Positions 1-11,600 of a stretch of DNA of 64,000 nucleotides are shown here, one piece after another. The notes under the pieces were generated by a model. That model searched no databases, was not told the DNA's origin, and worked only from the letters and a program-made list of their open reading frames with translations. Made by a program: the position numbers and the translations under genes. Positions within the stretch are counted from its first letter, which is position 1; every line of letters starts with the position of its first letter. Source of the DNA: Acanthaster planci (Eukaryota; Echinodermata; Asteroidea; Valvatida; Acanthasteridae); the NCBI RefSeq assembly GCF_001949145.1, contig NW_019091662.1, positions 73,177 through 137,176 on the forward strand, written 5' to 3'.

Positions 1-263
1 TTTGTTTTGAGACTTAATTCTTCTGGACTGTCTTCTGATTTGTTTTAAGGTACGTGGCAAAAACCCTTCCGAAGCCTCCGTCGCGTAGGTATACAATGAT
101 TACTATGTATAAAATTTTTAACCCTTGCGAACTAAGCAAACTTATCATGCAGAGCAGATTAGATAACAGCTGAATCGGAATTCTTTTGTCATATAATGTA
201 ATTCTTTCTATCATCTGTTTTCATCATCCCTCTTTATATAGTCCGTTTTGCCGTCCCAGTTTG

Positions 264-396
264 CCAGAGTTGTAATGACAGAGTTGTGAATGACTCGACT
301 CTAGTCGCATTTTTGAGTGACTCGACTCGACTCGAGTCTCTGCTGTGAAATGACTCGACTCGAGTCACAAAAATCAGTGACTCGTTACAACTCTGG
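264..396. mobile_element. MITE-like foldback element, copy 1
   Basis: 133 bp bounded by 12-bp perfect terminal inverted repeats (CCAGAGTTGTAA / TTACAACTCTGG). The interior is made of TGACTCGACTCGAGTCA-type palindromes. A second copy lies at about 858-987. No coding capacity and no clear target-site duplication; a non-autonomous DNA element is the likely class. Confidence 0.6.
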
Positions 397-857
397 TACA
401 CATGTACATGTACATACATCAGCATATGTTTGCATGGATACATGGTTTGAACATTGTGGCTATTGTAACCAAGTGTTGGAAACCGTTACTCAATAAAGTA
501 AGGTTGCTGGCCTAAACTCCATCTAATGTATGTTGGTTTTGAATGGTCTTTAGTCGTACATTTTGGTTAGCAAGACAAATACAGAGAGCTTGGGCCGGTG
601 ACCTTATTTACTGAGCCACGGTTTTTTGCACTAAAGCAAATGTTTTGCTTTGGCATCTCTATGAAATTGACACCTGGTGAGGCAAATCTCCAGGGCTTTC
701 TCTTAGGATAAGCAAGACTACTGAAACCTGCAGAGTGATTTTATTGAGTGCAGTTTTTTCACACTTAGCAAATGTTGTGCTATGCTCCTCATTAATAAAT
801 GCAAAACAGCAAACAAATTCCTGCCTCTTGATGTTTATTTATTATGTGTCCAAATGT
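397..857. other. Intergenic spacer between foldback copies
   Basis: AT-rich single-copy-looking DNA with no open frame of note. I see nothing further in it. Confidence 0.5.
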
Positions 858-987
858 TTGTGACTCGAATTGACTCGGGCAAAATAAATGACTCGACTCG
901 ACTTCTCAGTGTGATGACTCGACTCGAGTCTCTGCTGTAAAATGACTCGACTCGAGTCACAAAAATCAGTGACTCGTTACAACTCTG
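858..987. mobile_element. MITE-like foldback element, copy 2 (left end degraded)
   Basis: The right 58 bp (930-987) match copy 1 (338-395) with one visible mismatch, and the interior again carries TGACTCGACTCGAGTCA palindromes. The left terminal repeat is not recognisable. Confidence 0.55.
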
Positions 988-1235
988 CAGTTTCCTTCTT
1001 AATCATACTTATCGTACCCTTTGCTGTGGTAATGAAATAGAACAATGAAGAAAAAGGGAAGTATTTTGGTTTTTAGTTTAGTTTTTAAACTTGAAAGATT
1101 TATACTTCTCCCAGTACCGTAGTTGAAATTTTACAATCTTTTTGCTAGAAGTTTCTAATCAGGACCTTAGGAACTAAGAAAAGGTAATATGTCTGGGGAG
1201 TTACCCTCACCCCCCCATATCATGGTTTGCAAATA

Positions 1236-1577
1236 AGCGCCCCTCCCTCGCGCTCCCTGACCACAATCAAGGGTTGCAAACAAGTTAACCTGAAGTATTC
1301 GACCAAAATGGGTATCGCTATTGAATAAAAACGTGCATTCGGTGTAAATACTTTTAACCGGTACCCGGTAGCTTGATGTACTACATAGACTGAATTTCGT
1401 GCTAAAGGGACCAGTGAAACATGTTCTGTATACACGTTTCGCGGGATATTGATGTGAAATGCTTGATGAATGGTGGATCTCGTCGATCGATCAGCGACTT
1501 AAATGACAGCAATCTTTCCGCGGAGTGAACTTTGATTCGCCCCGCAGGCACACTATGCATGAGCCATAGGGCTGTTT
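1236..1577 (+). promoter_or_regulatory. CpG-richer patch, possible promoter and noncoding first exon
   Basis: This stretch has many more CpG dinucleotides than the AT-rich DNA around it (CGCGCTCC, TTTCGCGGG, CTCGTCGATCGATC, TTCCGCGG, TTCGCCCCGC). It ends at a good donor, TTT|GTGAGT at 1578. Exon 1a has a strong polypyrimidine acceptor (AG at 2476-2477), so a noncoding exon ending at 1577 could splice to it. No TATA box or initiator was identified. This is inference from composition and splice motifs only. Confidence 0.27.
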
Positions 1578-1589
1578 GTGAGTATTTGT

Positions 1590-2477
1590 GCCGATTAAGA
1601 ACGATATTATTGCTGGTATGCGATAGATAACTCATGATATCGGCCGGTCAAGTGGGCTTAATAACACTGAACATGGTGTACAGTTGTCAAGTAATAAAAA
1701 AACAGTGGAGGCCACATGTCATGCATTGCATGTGTAGGATGTGTGTTTTACAGTGCACATACACATGTACATGTTGCCCAGGAAGGCTGTCGAGGTCTCA
1801 AGAGTGAGCTAAGTCTGCTTTGAGTTGCAGGCTCAGACAAATCACGGACAAGAGTTACAAACTCAGTCTGTCAATGTCTGTTGTCGTGGTGGTGTCATTC
1901 TATAGAATTTGTCAATGCAGCCCTTCCAAATTCCAGTTTTGATTCTAGTGGGAAAAATGCTCGTGACAAAAATCCCACCCTTGGGCAACACAATTTACAA
2001 GAATGATGTGGGAGAAACGGTTGATACAACCATAGAGGAATAAAAACACATTCCTCCATGACACACCTGTGTCTTTAAGCAGCATTTTTGTCACTGAAAA
2101 TTGGGTAGGATGGCAACAGTTAAAGTTTTAGGATCATAGCCTGTAGGTCGCACAGTGTCATGGTTTGTTTGACCAGTGAGCAATTGTAAACCCCAAATCT
2201 CAGAGGTTGTACTTTAAACTCATCCAGATCTGCCTTTCGGAGCACTCGGCTAAACAGCTTCATCAGAGTGGCCCTGCATTGCCCAGTATTTTTCTATTGA
2301 ACTGTTACTGTTGGAGGAACGTATACTGGAGGCCCTACCCGTTGTGTACTGTGTTGGTTGCGTGGGAAGTGTGAAGTTTAAGTAAATCCTTCATAATTGT
2401 CAGCTCTTGAGTACCTCCATGTGTTTGTGTATTTTCAGGACCTGGTTGAATGACTTGATGTCATTTTTTTTTTTTAG
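1590..2477 (+). other. Upstream DNA / possible 5' intron before exon 1a
   Basis: Moderate composition, one TACATGTA cluster near 1750, no coding frame. The last 17 bases are a T-run plus AG, the acceptor of exon 1a. If the donor at 1578 is real, this is the first intron. Confidence 0.35.
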
Positions 2478-2543
2478 ATGGTTATCTACCGGCACACGCG
2501 TATGGTTTGATCCAGTATCCAGTCTTCTGATTTGCTGGAGAAG
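2478..2543 (+). other. 5' UTR part of exon 1a
   Basis: The exon follows a T-run ending in AG at 2476-2477, so its transcript probably has an upstream noncoding exon. An in-frame TGA at 2508-2510 separates the UTR from the coding start at 2544. Confidence 0.5.
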
Positions 2544-2696
2544 ATGTCTGCTGTCAGTCGGAGGCTGTTTTCGGGATCCAAGAAGGGGCGGAAGCCTGGG
2601 GGGACTGCCAAGACTGGTGCTGAGATGGAACCAGAGGGGGCGGGCTCACTGGATTCTGGCACACGGAATCGAAGAGCTGTGACAATTGCCGGCACG
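2544..2696 (+). CDS. RhoGAP gene exon 1a (alternative first coding exon)
   Basis: 51 codons beginning MSAVSRRLFSGSKKGRKPGG and ending ...VTIAGT in phase 0 at donor ACG|GTGAGT. The segment is basic and Gly/Ser-rich, probably disordered. The ATG has A at -3. It joins in frame to exon 2 at 32096 across a 29.4 kb intron. I recognise no domain. The exon assignment rests on the open frame, GC-rich codons, strong donor and phase fit. Confidence 0.7.
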
Positions 2697-5600
2697 GTGA
2701 GTACCGTTACCATAAAGGCTGTGTAAAAATTAAAAAACTGATTATTCAACTATTTGACTGGATGTTCAATTGAATACTCAGCTGTATGGCACATTTTCAG
2801 TCAGCCAAGCTTCCAGAGAAGGATTTTTATTGAAATGACACATTATAATCATTACATGTAATTAAGGATTAGTTGGTAACTGGAAGCAGAACTACAATGT
2901 TTGTTTTTAAATTTCTGGAATAAGCTGGCAATTTGGTGGCAAAGAACTTTTTCCCCTTTGTTATTTTATTGTATTGCACCCACAGATACTTGGATTGAAA
3001 ATTAAAAAATGATATTCAATCAAAGATTGAATATTCATGTTTATTTAGCATGCATGTACCGTACATGCAGGCCTACATGCAAGTACTATAAATATCCAAT
3101 GACAGCACTTTCCTGTCTGAATTTGGCAAAGGATATTTTCCCTTGCAGAAATCTGTCCCAGTGTTTACTAGGCTACAAATGTAATTGGATGAGGGATGTG
3201 TGGTCATACCTTCTAGAAAGTTTGACAAAAATGTTCTTTAAGTTAATTCAAAGTGACCAATGTGTCCTAAAGGTATCAACCATATTATGGTTGTACATAC
3301 TGTACTTGTAGTTCAAGTGTGCTCGAAAATTCAGTAATCTGGTTTTGCCAAAAATGTCTTTTGAAGATTGAGGTTTGTTCAAACAGAGTCCCCATTGCTT
3401 TGTACAGTTTCGCTTGATGAGTACATGTCAATACCCCACTTTTGTTGAGTGTACTCTTGCAAAGAAATTAAGATCCACAAAATAAGGGATTTTTGAGGTG
3501 TGGAATTCAGAAAGATGGGTCTGCTCTCTCAGTTTGAGGATTTCTATCAATGTTCAAATCAACAAAGAAACCTGGTGAATTTCTGTGCGGAAATGGACCT
3601 ACATGTAGAGCTGGTAAAACCAATCTGATCTGCATTCGTGTGTTGCATTTGGAATATTTGCAAAAGCAATATTTTTTCGTAATGCCTAGAAATTTGATTT
3701 GAGATTTTGCAAAATACGTTTCCAACTCCAGAATACATGTACATGTACCATACCTGTATTTGTTACTGCATTTTCCCCTTTATTTCTGTCCACCATTCAG
3801 ATGATCATAACACTGCTGTACCAGTAATATACATGTGGCCCTGACCCTCTTGTTGCAGTGTACATGTATGCTTACATGTACATGTAATTTTTTTTATATC
3901 GAATGTAACCATTTGAAGTGTCAATGTAATCTACATGTAGGCACTTTACGCTTAAGGGCTCAACCAAAGTCTCCGATCAATTTGTTGTGTCTAGGGTTAG
4001 CCAGGCGCCCAACAATTTGTTCCATGTTTGGGAAATTTGACCTTACGCTGGTGATTTGTTGAAGGCAAAAGGTCCACTTTTGTCTTGTTTATAATTCCAC
4101 TGTTAACTTTTTGAGTGCGACACTCAGTGTGTGTATTGGATCAAGGCTACAAATTGTAGCCCAGTATAGTATCGTACTAGTTTTTGACTATTTAAGTTTT
4201 TAAAAACTATACATGTATGTATTAGTACAGTATTGAGATAAACAAGACAGGATGATTGTCTTGGTATAAAAGCTACGTGTACAGTGTACAAGGTATTTTG
4301 TTCAAGGTGGGTTGATTGGCTGCTCGTTTCATCTTTGTGCTTTTAAATGTGAGAATACTGAGGCTGACAGTACATGTACATCATACATACACACTGTATG
4401 GTTGATCAACCAAGTACACTTAATGATGTTTGTATTCAGTCTGACAGTAGGGAAGAGGGGTCAGATGTGCCCCAAACTCCAAAGCACAGAGTTAAGGTTG
4501 TAGATTCCTTTAACATTGCCAAAATCATTTCTCAGGTAGTTTTGAGGACATCTGAACAACATTTCTACAGATACATGTACCGGTAGCATTCATTGATAAA
4601 AGGATGGCCATATTTGTGTACATTTGACAATTCATAAATTGAGTCCCATTATCTCTCACTTGGTTGTTAACCCTCATTTTTGTCCAATCTTTCACAGTCA
4701 AATGCCCACAATATTCTAAGCAAAAATGCCGTTGTTCGCAGGCAGGGAAATTTTCTTTTGATCAGCCATTTAAAAAGTTCTGATTACATACATGTATTGA
4801 AAACCACTTACATGTAACAAAGTCCTGAGCAGTTAACAATTTCCTCTTCCCCAAAATTCTAAGTTGTGTGCCTGGACAAGGTTCAATCTGGCAAATGGTG
4901 AAATTAAATTACTGGTAATAGCCAAAGTATTGTCCGAATCACTAGCGCACAATTTTGCAGCCAGACACTTCCTGCTTTTAGAACAAGTTTCCTCTCAGGA
5001 TTGTGACTAAAACTGTAAAAAGAACCCTTCCTGGATTAAGCTAGAACCTTTGAACAAGATCGAAATAGGTCTGGGAATTAATACATTTACAGACTGGTTC
5101 AAGTCTACCGCATTCAGGAAATGAATATTAGAATTTTCCTTAAAACTGTACACATATTACTGGGTGTTTCATATTGTATTCGTACATAGTTTGAAGGTTG
5201 CTCAAACATTTTGTTTCATGCTGATATTCTGAGTGATCAAAGCTTTGTTGATAAAGTGTGAGGCTACAGGTGAGTTTATCTCTTTCTAAAATGCTTGATA
5301 CACATTTACATGTACATAATATATGTACATGTATGTGAACATGAGACATGACTAAACATTTGAAGATTATGTACTCCTTACTGCTAGTTGAAAACCTATC
5401 ATAGTTTATTCATGAGCCTTTGTGCTTTTGTGAATTATTACATTGTACTTCCTCATTGGTGTGTCACAAGTTTATACTATTTGGAAGCTTGGTGTAAACA
5501 TTCTTTTTAAATTTGAAACATTGTTGATACATGTACCTTAATAAAAACATTGGAGGGTGCGTACTACCAGTAACTACCGGAACATTTTGTACTCAGTATA

Positions 5601-8600
5601 AAAACAGGGTTTCCAAATGCATGCCAAAACAAAAGTAAAACAAAGTATTTAATTGACATCTACAAGTACATTTTTTGGTGCAGTTTTGACAATCTACATG
5701 TAGTCAACGTACCTGGACATGTACAGTGATGTATGTATCTTGTCTAAAATAGGAGCTGGTTACACAGTTTCACTGACTGAACTGGTTTACAGAGCTTATT
5801 GCTAAGATAAAAAGACATGTATATATGTGTATATCAGCACTTACTTATGTGCTCTGGACAGTCAAGGACACACCTCTGGCCTTGCCCTTGTTAAAACATT
5901 GGTCTAGAGTATTGTTATGTTAATTGCTGACAGCAGAAAAGGTCTGGCCTGCTGACCGAGGTAATACAGGCAAGGCTGCCTCATCTGAGGCACAGGTAAA
6001 AGTTGTTAGATACATGCATATTCACCCACCTACATTGTACATGGTATTGAAATAATATTGAGTGCTTGGGGAATGATTAAATTATTTTGTTTATTATTGT
6101 ATGTTGTACTCTTAAATGTCACACAGTTGTGGCCTAGAGGGGTCATTTCATCGGGTTGGGGAAAAAAGTGTGAAATTATAGTGAAATTTTAGAAGTATTC
6201 AAAAAGTTCATCTACATGTATCATAGCATTCAGATAGGGAATATACTTGTAAATGCAGAAACAATTATATGTTGATAGTGTAAGTAACAATTACTCAATG
6301 CACCATATATTGAGGGCTGTTACTTAACATGTAGGAAAAGTTGACACCAAATTTGATACTCTAACAGTATGCAGCTATTCAGTTGAACAATTTTGGAACG
6401 TACTGTGAAGTGTTCCCTTTAGGAGAACCTTTACAAGAAATTAATTTTTTTATGGATTGAAAAAGACTTGACAGAAAAATTAGACAAGACAAATGTACTT
6501 GTTCAATACAACTTGAACAAGAGTGTTATATTTATTTTTAAAAGTTGTCCTACAAATGCAACAATCTCAAAGAATGCAGCTGACGAGCTGTAACTTACAG
6601 ACCATAGTCATCCATCGTCTAAAGGATTGATAATCTCTAAAGACTTAGAGACTTCTGGAAGAAAAAAGGTATTGATAAACTGTTGCAGATGTAACATGGA
6701 CACCATGTGTATGTTACATCCAAATCTTCTCACCACAAAGGCCAAGTGGTCAAAATGAATGCAAATACAAGACAATAAATACTTTGCAAATTTGTAATCG
6801 ACTACAGTATATCATTTAATATTGAGATGAACAGATGGAATGTTTTTATATTAAAAAGTTAATATCATGGTGCACAAAATGGGTTCCAACCCAGTCCTAG
6901 CTGATTATTGAAAATGCCACATAATGTTCGTACATGTACATGTACCGGTATTACATGTAATTAGCTGTTTCGGGCACGGGCTGAAACAGATACTGTTTTT
7001 GTAAATTATTTTTTATTTTGTTTTTGTTTTTTTTGTTTTTTTTTTATTTCTTCTTTCACATCAGATCCCATTCCATAACATGGGTTTTGGTTCTGAGCAC
7101 GACTTCTACCCTTTTCCAATTTTCGATTGACTTCAAACTTGGCAGGTCTTTCAACCATCATCCAAAGATGGTCCTAGAAGAAATTCACAATGATAACTTA
7201 ATTACATGTAGTTTAATTATTATTGATTGTTGAATAATTAACTTTTCGGACTGTCTTAAATCAGGCTATGAGGGCGCTATTGCAGAATTATGGTTACACC
7301 TGCCTGGTGGGGCTTCAATTTTCAACAAACTGTCCTATATTGAACCATAGATGGTATTGTTGCACAAAGAATGTAAATTCTACCTGAGCTTTGATTTTTG
7401 TCGATCGTGTGTGAGCAGTCCTCAACTTCAACTGAGAATTACTACCAGAACGAAAAAGAAATCAGACTAAATTTTCCCTTCCGTTCGATTGCAACTATAC
7501 CCAAGACACAGATTATCAAATAATATTTCATAATTTTTTTCCAGTTTAGACAAAAATCAGGTGACAACATTAAAGGAGCAGTTTTCCTGCATACGTGTTT
7601 CTAGCCCGTTGACTTTGTACACGTTTTCCAGCCAGAATTTTGGTAATGTAACTTTACAATGTTTGATCGTTTCCAAAGTGATAGTCCACAAAGACCCTGA
7701 TGCAAGATTTATTGCAATGGGATGACATCATGATGACGTCAGCACCTTATTTTATATTGATTTTTGAATATTTTATTTTTCCCCATAGGTTTTGTACACG
7801 TTTTTCTAATTACCATGAGTGAACAGGTAGTCCTTTACTACCCGTTCACGATTACTATAAGAATGTGCACTGTAGGAATAAGAACGAAAGAGAAATCGGG
7901 TACTTTACGCTCTTGTTATTTGATTTGAAATATGCCTTAGAGTCTGAATACGAAGTAATATTTCATAAAAATTGTTCAGTTTAAGCGCAAATCACGTGAC
8001 ATCAAGTGTTTCTGCAAACGAGTGTACAACCCATTGACTTTTTACACGTTCTCCAGCGACAATTTTGGTAACTTGAAGATGTTTGATTGTTGGCAAACAA
8101 AGACCCTGATGCAAGATTTATTGGAAAGGACTGACGTCATGATGACGTCATCACCTTATTTTTTATTGATTTTTTAATGATTTAATTTCCCCGTATGTTT
8201 TGTACACGTTTTTCTAATTTACCCAAGTGAACGAGTAGTCTTTTACTTCAGCTGAAGATTACTATACGCTGTTTTCGTGATGTTTTGCCGTTGCATTCAT
8301 GTTTGAGGTTTCTACATGTAGAAATATATCTGTTGGTTATTTTTGTTTTTCATCAAATCTTGAGTTACAAAATTGGTATTTAGTTTACCCTAAAAGTCGT
8401 GAAGCTACTGCTCAGGATCAATCTCTGATGCATGCTGTGGCGAATCTTGGTTGATTTGCAACTATGTACATGTACTTAACCCTAACCCTCCTCAATCCTC
8501 GAACAGGTGAAGGATTGAGCAGGGTTAGGGTTAATGTTCGGTAGGTTTTGTGCACAAAATATTGGGAGCCAAGGACGATGTTTGGTACAGCCGAATGTTC

Positions 8601-11600
8601 GGTATAGCAACGTTCCACTGCACTACAAGTATGTCGTTCCTTGTAAAACATTAACCCTAACAGTCCTAAATCCTCCGAATTTAATATGATTTTGCACACA
8701 CCCTAGGGAGTTGGGGTTAATGAAGTGATCTTGTTTGCCCTTGAGAACAATGTTGCAGATGTAACATGATGATGATCATGATGATGAAACATTTATTTCA
8801 ATGCTGTCATTGTTTACAGTGTAACCAAACATGTTCACATTACTTAAGTACTGAATATATCTGGCCATTAAATTGAGTAACATTACATAAAATAGGATTA
8901 TACATTTGATAAATTAGGCAATAACATTATATGTTTAAGGTTAAGTAGAGAGGCTTTTGTAGCCCAACCTATAAACAGACGACAACCATACAATCATAAC
9001 ATACATGTACACTGTAGGACAGACAAATGACAAGACAAAACAAGTGTGAAACAATGCTGCATTAATAGAGCACAAATCAATAACATTGACACCACACTCA
9101 TGTAATGCCTGCTTAGTCCATCTTTGGAAAAAAAGGATTATTTAAAGAGTCAACAATGATGTATTTCATACATAATATATTAAAATCCCATTTACAAGCA
9201 CTAAATAAAGCTATGCAGTCCAGTTGAGGGATGCACTTTCGCATGTCGTTGAGGTACCGGTACCGGTACATAAACATAGTACTGTTGGATCCCCAGGTGA
9301 TGAATCAATTCCATCAGTAGTAGCCTCGCGATGACACGAAACACAAGAAACAGTGTGGGCATCACTGCAACAGAATTATACACAGCACATAGAAAGAGAA
9401 TCAATGGTCAATTTTTGTAAAAATGATAAGATAATGAAAAAATAAAATGTAGAAACGATTTCCAGATGGCCCTTGCTCTTTTTCAGATTTCCAACAACCG
9501 TTGGTTTTGCACTGTTTAAAGACACAATAATGAAACAGACAAGCTGGATAAGAGTATGCTAAATATTTATGGTGAATTTGTCTCGCAAAGTTTGCAAAAA
9601 ACTTAAAAAGACTGAGCTGGCATTCTTGTCCATGTGACCTGCATACTTATACCATTACCACTTCACATTTTTTCACAAAATTTTTTATTTTTTTTTACAT
9701 AAGCTTATCAGTAGGATCAACATGAAGATGTGGATAGTGACTGATAGTCTAATTGTGCAAATAAAGAAGTTCCAATTTGTAAGAATTTTATCAGGCTTAT
9801 TTTCTGACTGATCAGTCTGCATTTTTGCTTTGTTTCTAAAAAGCAACGAACAAAAAATCCATGTGGCTGCCAATACTAAATGTGTAATATCAAGAGGACA
9901 ATTCATGTTATATTTTCGAAGTGGTCAGTAGAATGTTCTAGTGCAAACACCAATAACTGAGCAAGATCATGACTTTGCTGGTTCAACCACATACCCCCAT
10001 AACTGTGGGGTCTGTTGTCCACAGCGGCCACAGCACTCCCACGGCAGATGACCGACCCCACAGTTCTGGGGCTAACTTCGATGAACATTGACACCAAATA
10101 AGAAATCCACATAAACAACACTTGGGCTGCCCGTGGAAGGATACATAAATATTTTGAAGGCTACTTTGTGGTGATGCAAACCTACCACATCCTCAGTGAA
10201 AACTTCATGTACAAAAAAAATCCTACCTTTGAAGCTTTCCAAGGTACATGTAAATATCACACATTCCGATGTATCGGTAACAAACAGCATTCGATGTAAC
10301 TTTTATGCCACAACTTTCAACACCATACAACGAAACAAAATGGAGACCCCTGTGATCGACTGATCCTTAAAGGTACCCTCAACTGAACATAAATGGGGAA
10401 AAAATAACTGAAGCTGCATTTCAGGTGAGAAAAACCCCATGACCTCATTATAAATCCTGTCATACATTTAGTAAGGAAAACGGCTCTTGACACCATTAAT
10501 TGCCAGTAACTTTTTAACATGTTTTTTCAATTCAGTCAAGTTTGGTCTCATTTTAAAGCTTAGGTTTGCCTCCTTTAGATATGCTATAGTTGATTGAGCA
10601 GATGCTCGCCAGTGATTTTTAAAGGCAGTTTCAAAGGTTAGCTTGCCCTTCAAACACTGCTTCCCAACCAAAGAGAATGACCTGGAGCCAAATTAAAAGT
10701 GTAACACGAACAGAAATTAAAGTACATGTAAACTTAAAATTGAAATTAATTATAAAACAGACCAAAATTTGAAATTTGAATTTGAACCTGTTAAACACAT
10801 TGTAGGCTTTGTACAAATTTATGGCAGGAGTTGTTTTGAAACGGACCATAAGTCACATCAGAATAAAAATAAAACAGGAAAAAGATAAAAACAATTCTGC
10901 TGCTACTAGATTTCCATGCATGTTAGTGATGGTGAATGACCCTGTCATACAAACAGGTTTCCCAGGAACCTTAGTGAAACTGCTACTTTTTCCCCATTTT
11001 TGGGGAGGTGAGGGGGAAGAGGGAGTTTCCTGGTACTTGTAAAACAAAGATGGAACAGTATACATGTACATGTACCTCTTTTACCGGTACTTTAGTTTAC
11101 ACATAATGGGTACAAGTACTCATAGAGTACATTGTACAGCATAGCAATGTGGTCTTACAAAGTCCACTGCAAGGGTTTATAAGTCCAGCAAAAAAATGCA
11201 CAGTACAGGTGCAATTTATTCCACTACATATTGAACTGCAAGTTATCTTGCAATATTTGAACAACTACTGTCAAAATAACCACTAATGTGCTTTTCTGTG
11301 GTATAAAACCAACTCCGATAGCAACAGGGGTTTTGATATTCAGACTTTGGAATAATTAATTTCTCTGCTCGGGTAAAGATGAAAACTTGTGCAAGGGCTA
11401 GAGTGTTTATTTTGAGGCTAAATAAGCCGGTCAAGTGGAGAATGATAACCCATGCAGTTGTGGTTTCTGTGTATTCATCAGCAAAGTTTTTATGCTCAGC
11501 CACAACTACGGTACAATTACATGAACCGGTACATGTACATGATGTACATGTAAATCCTTCCTCATCAGTTTATCTTGCACAACTAAGTTGTGTGCTGGAT

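Noticed and set aside
9685-10671. Series of minus-strand frames of about 70 codons that at first looked like exons of another gene
   Set aside because: No consistent acceptors and donors, no similarity recognised, and part of the sequence is the hairpin at 9995-10071.
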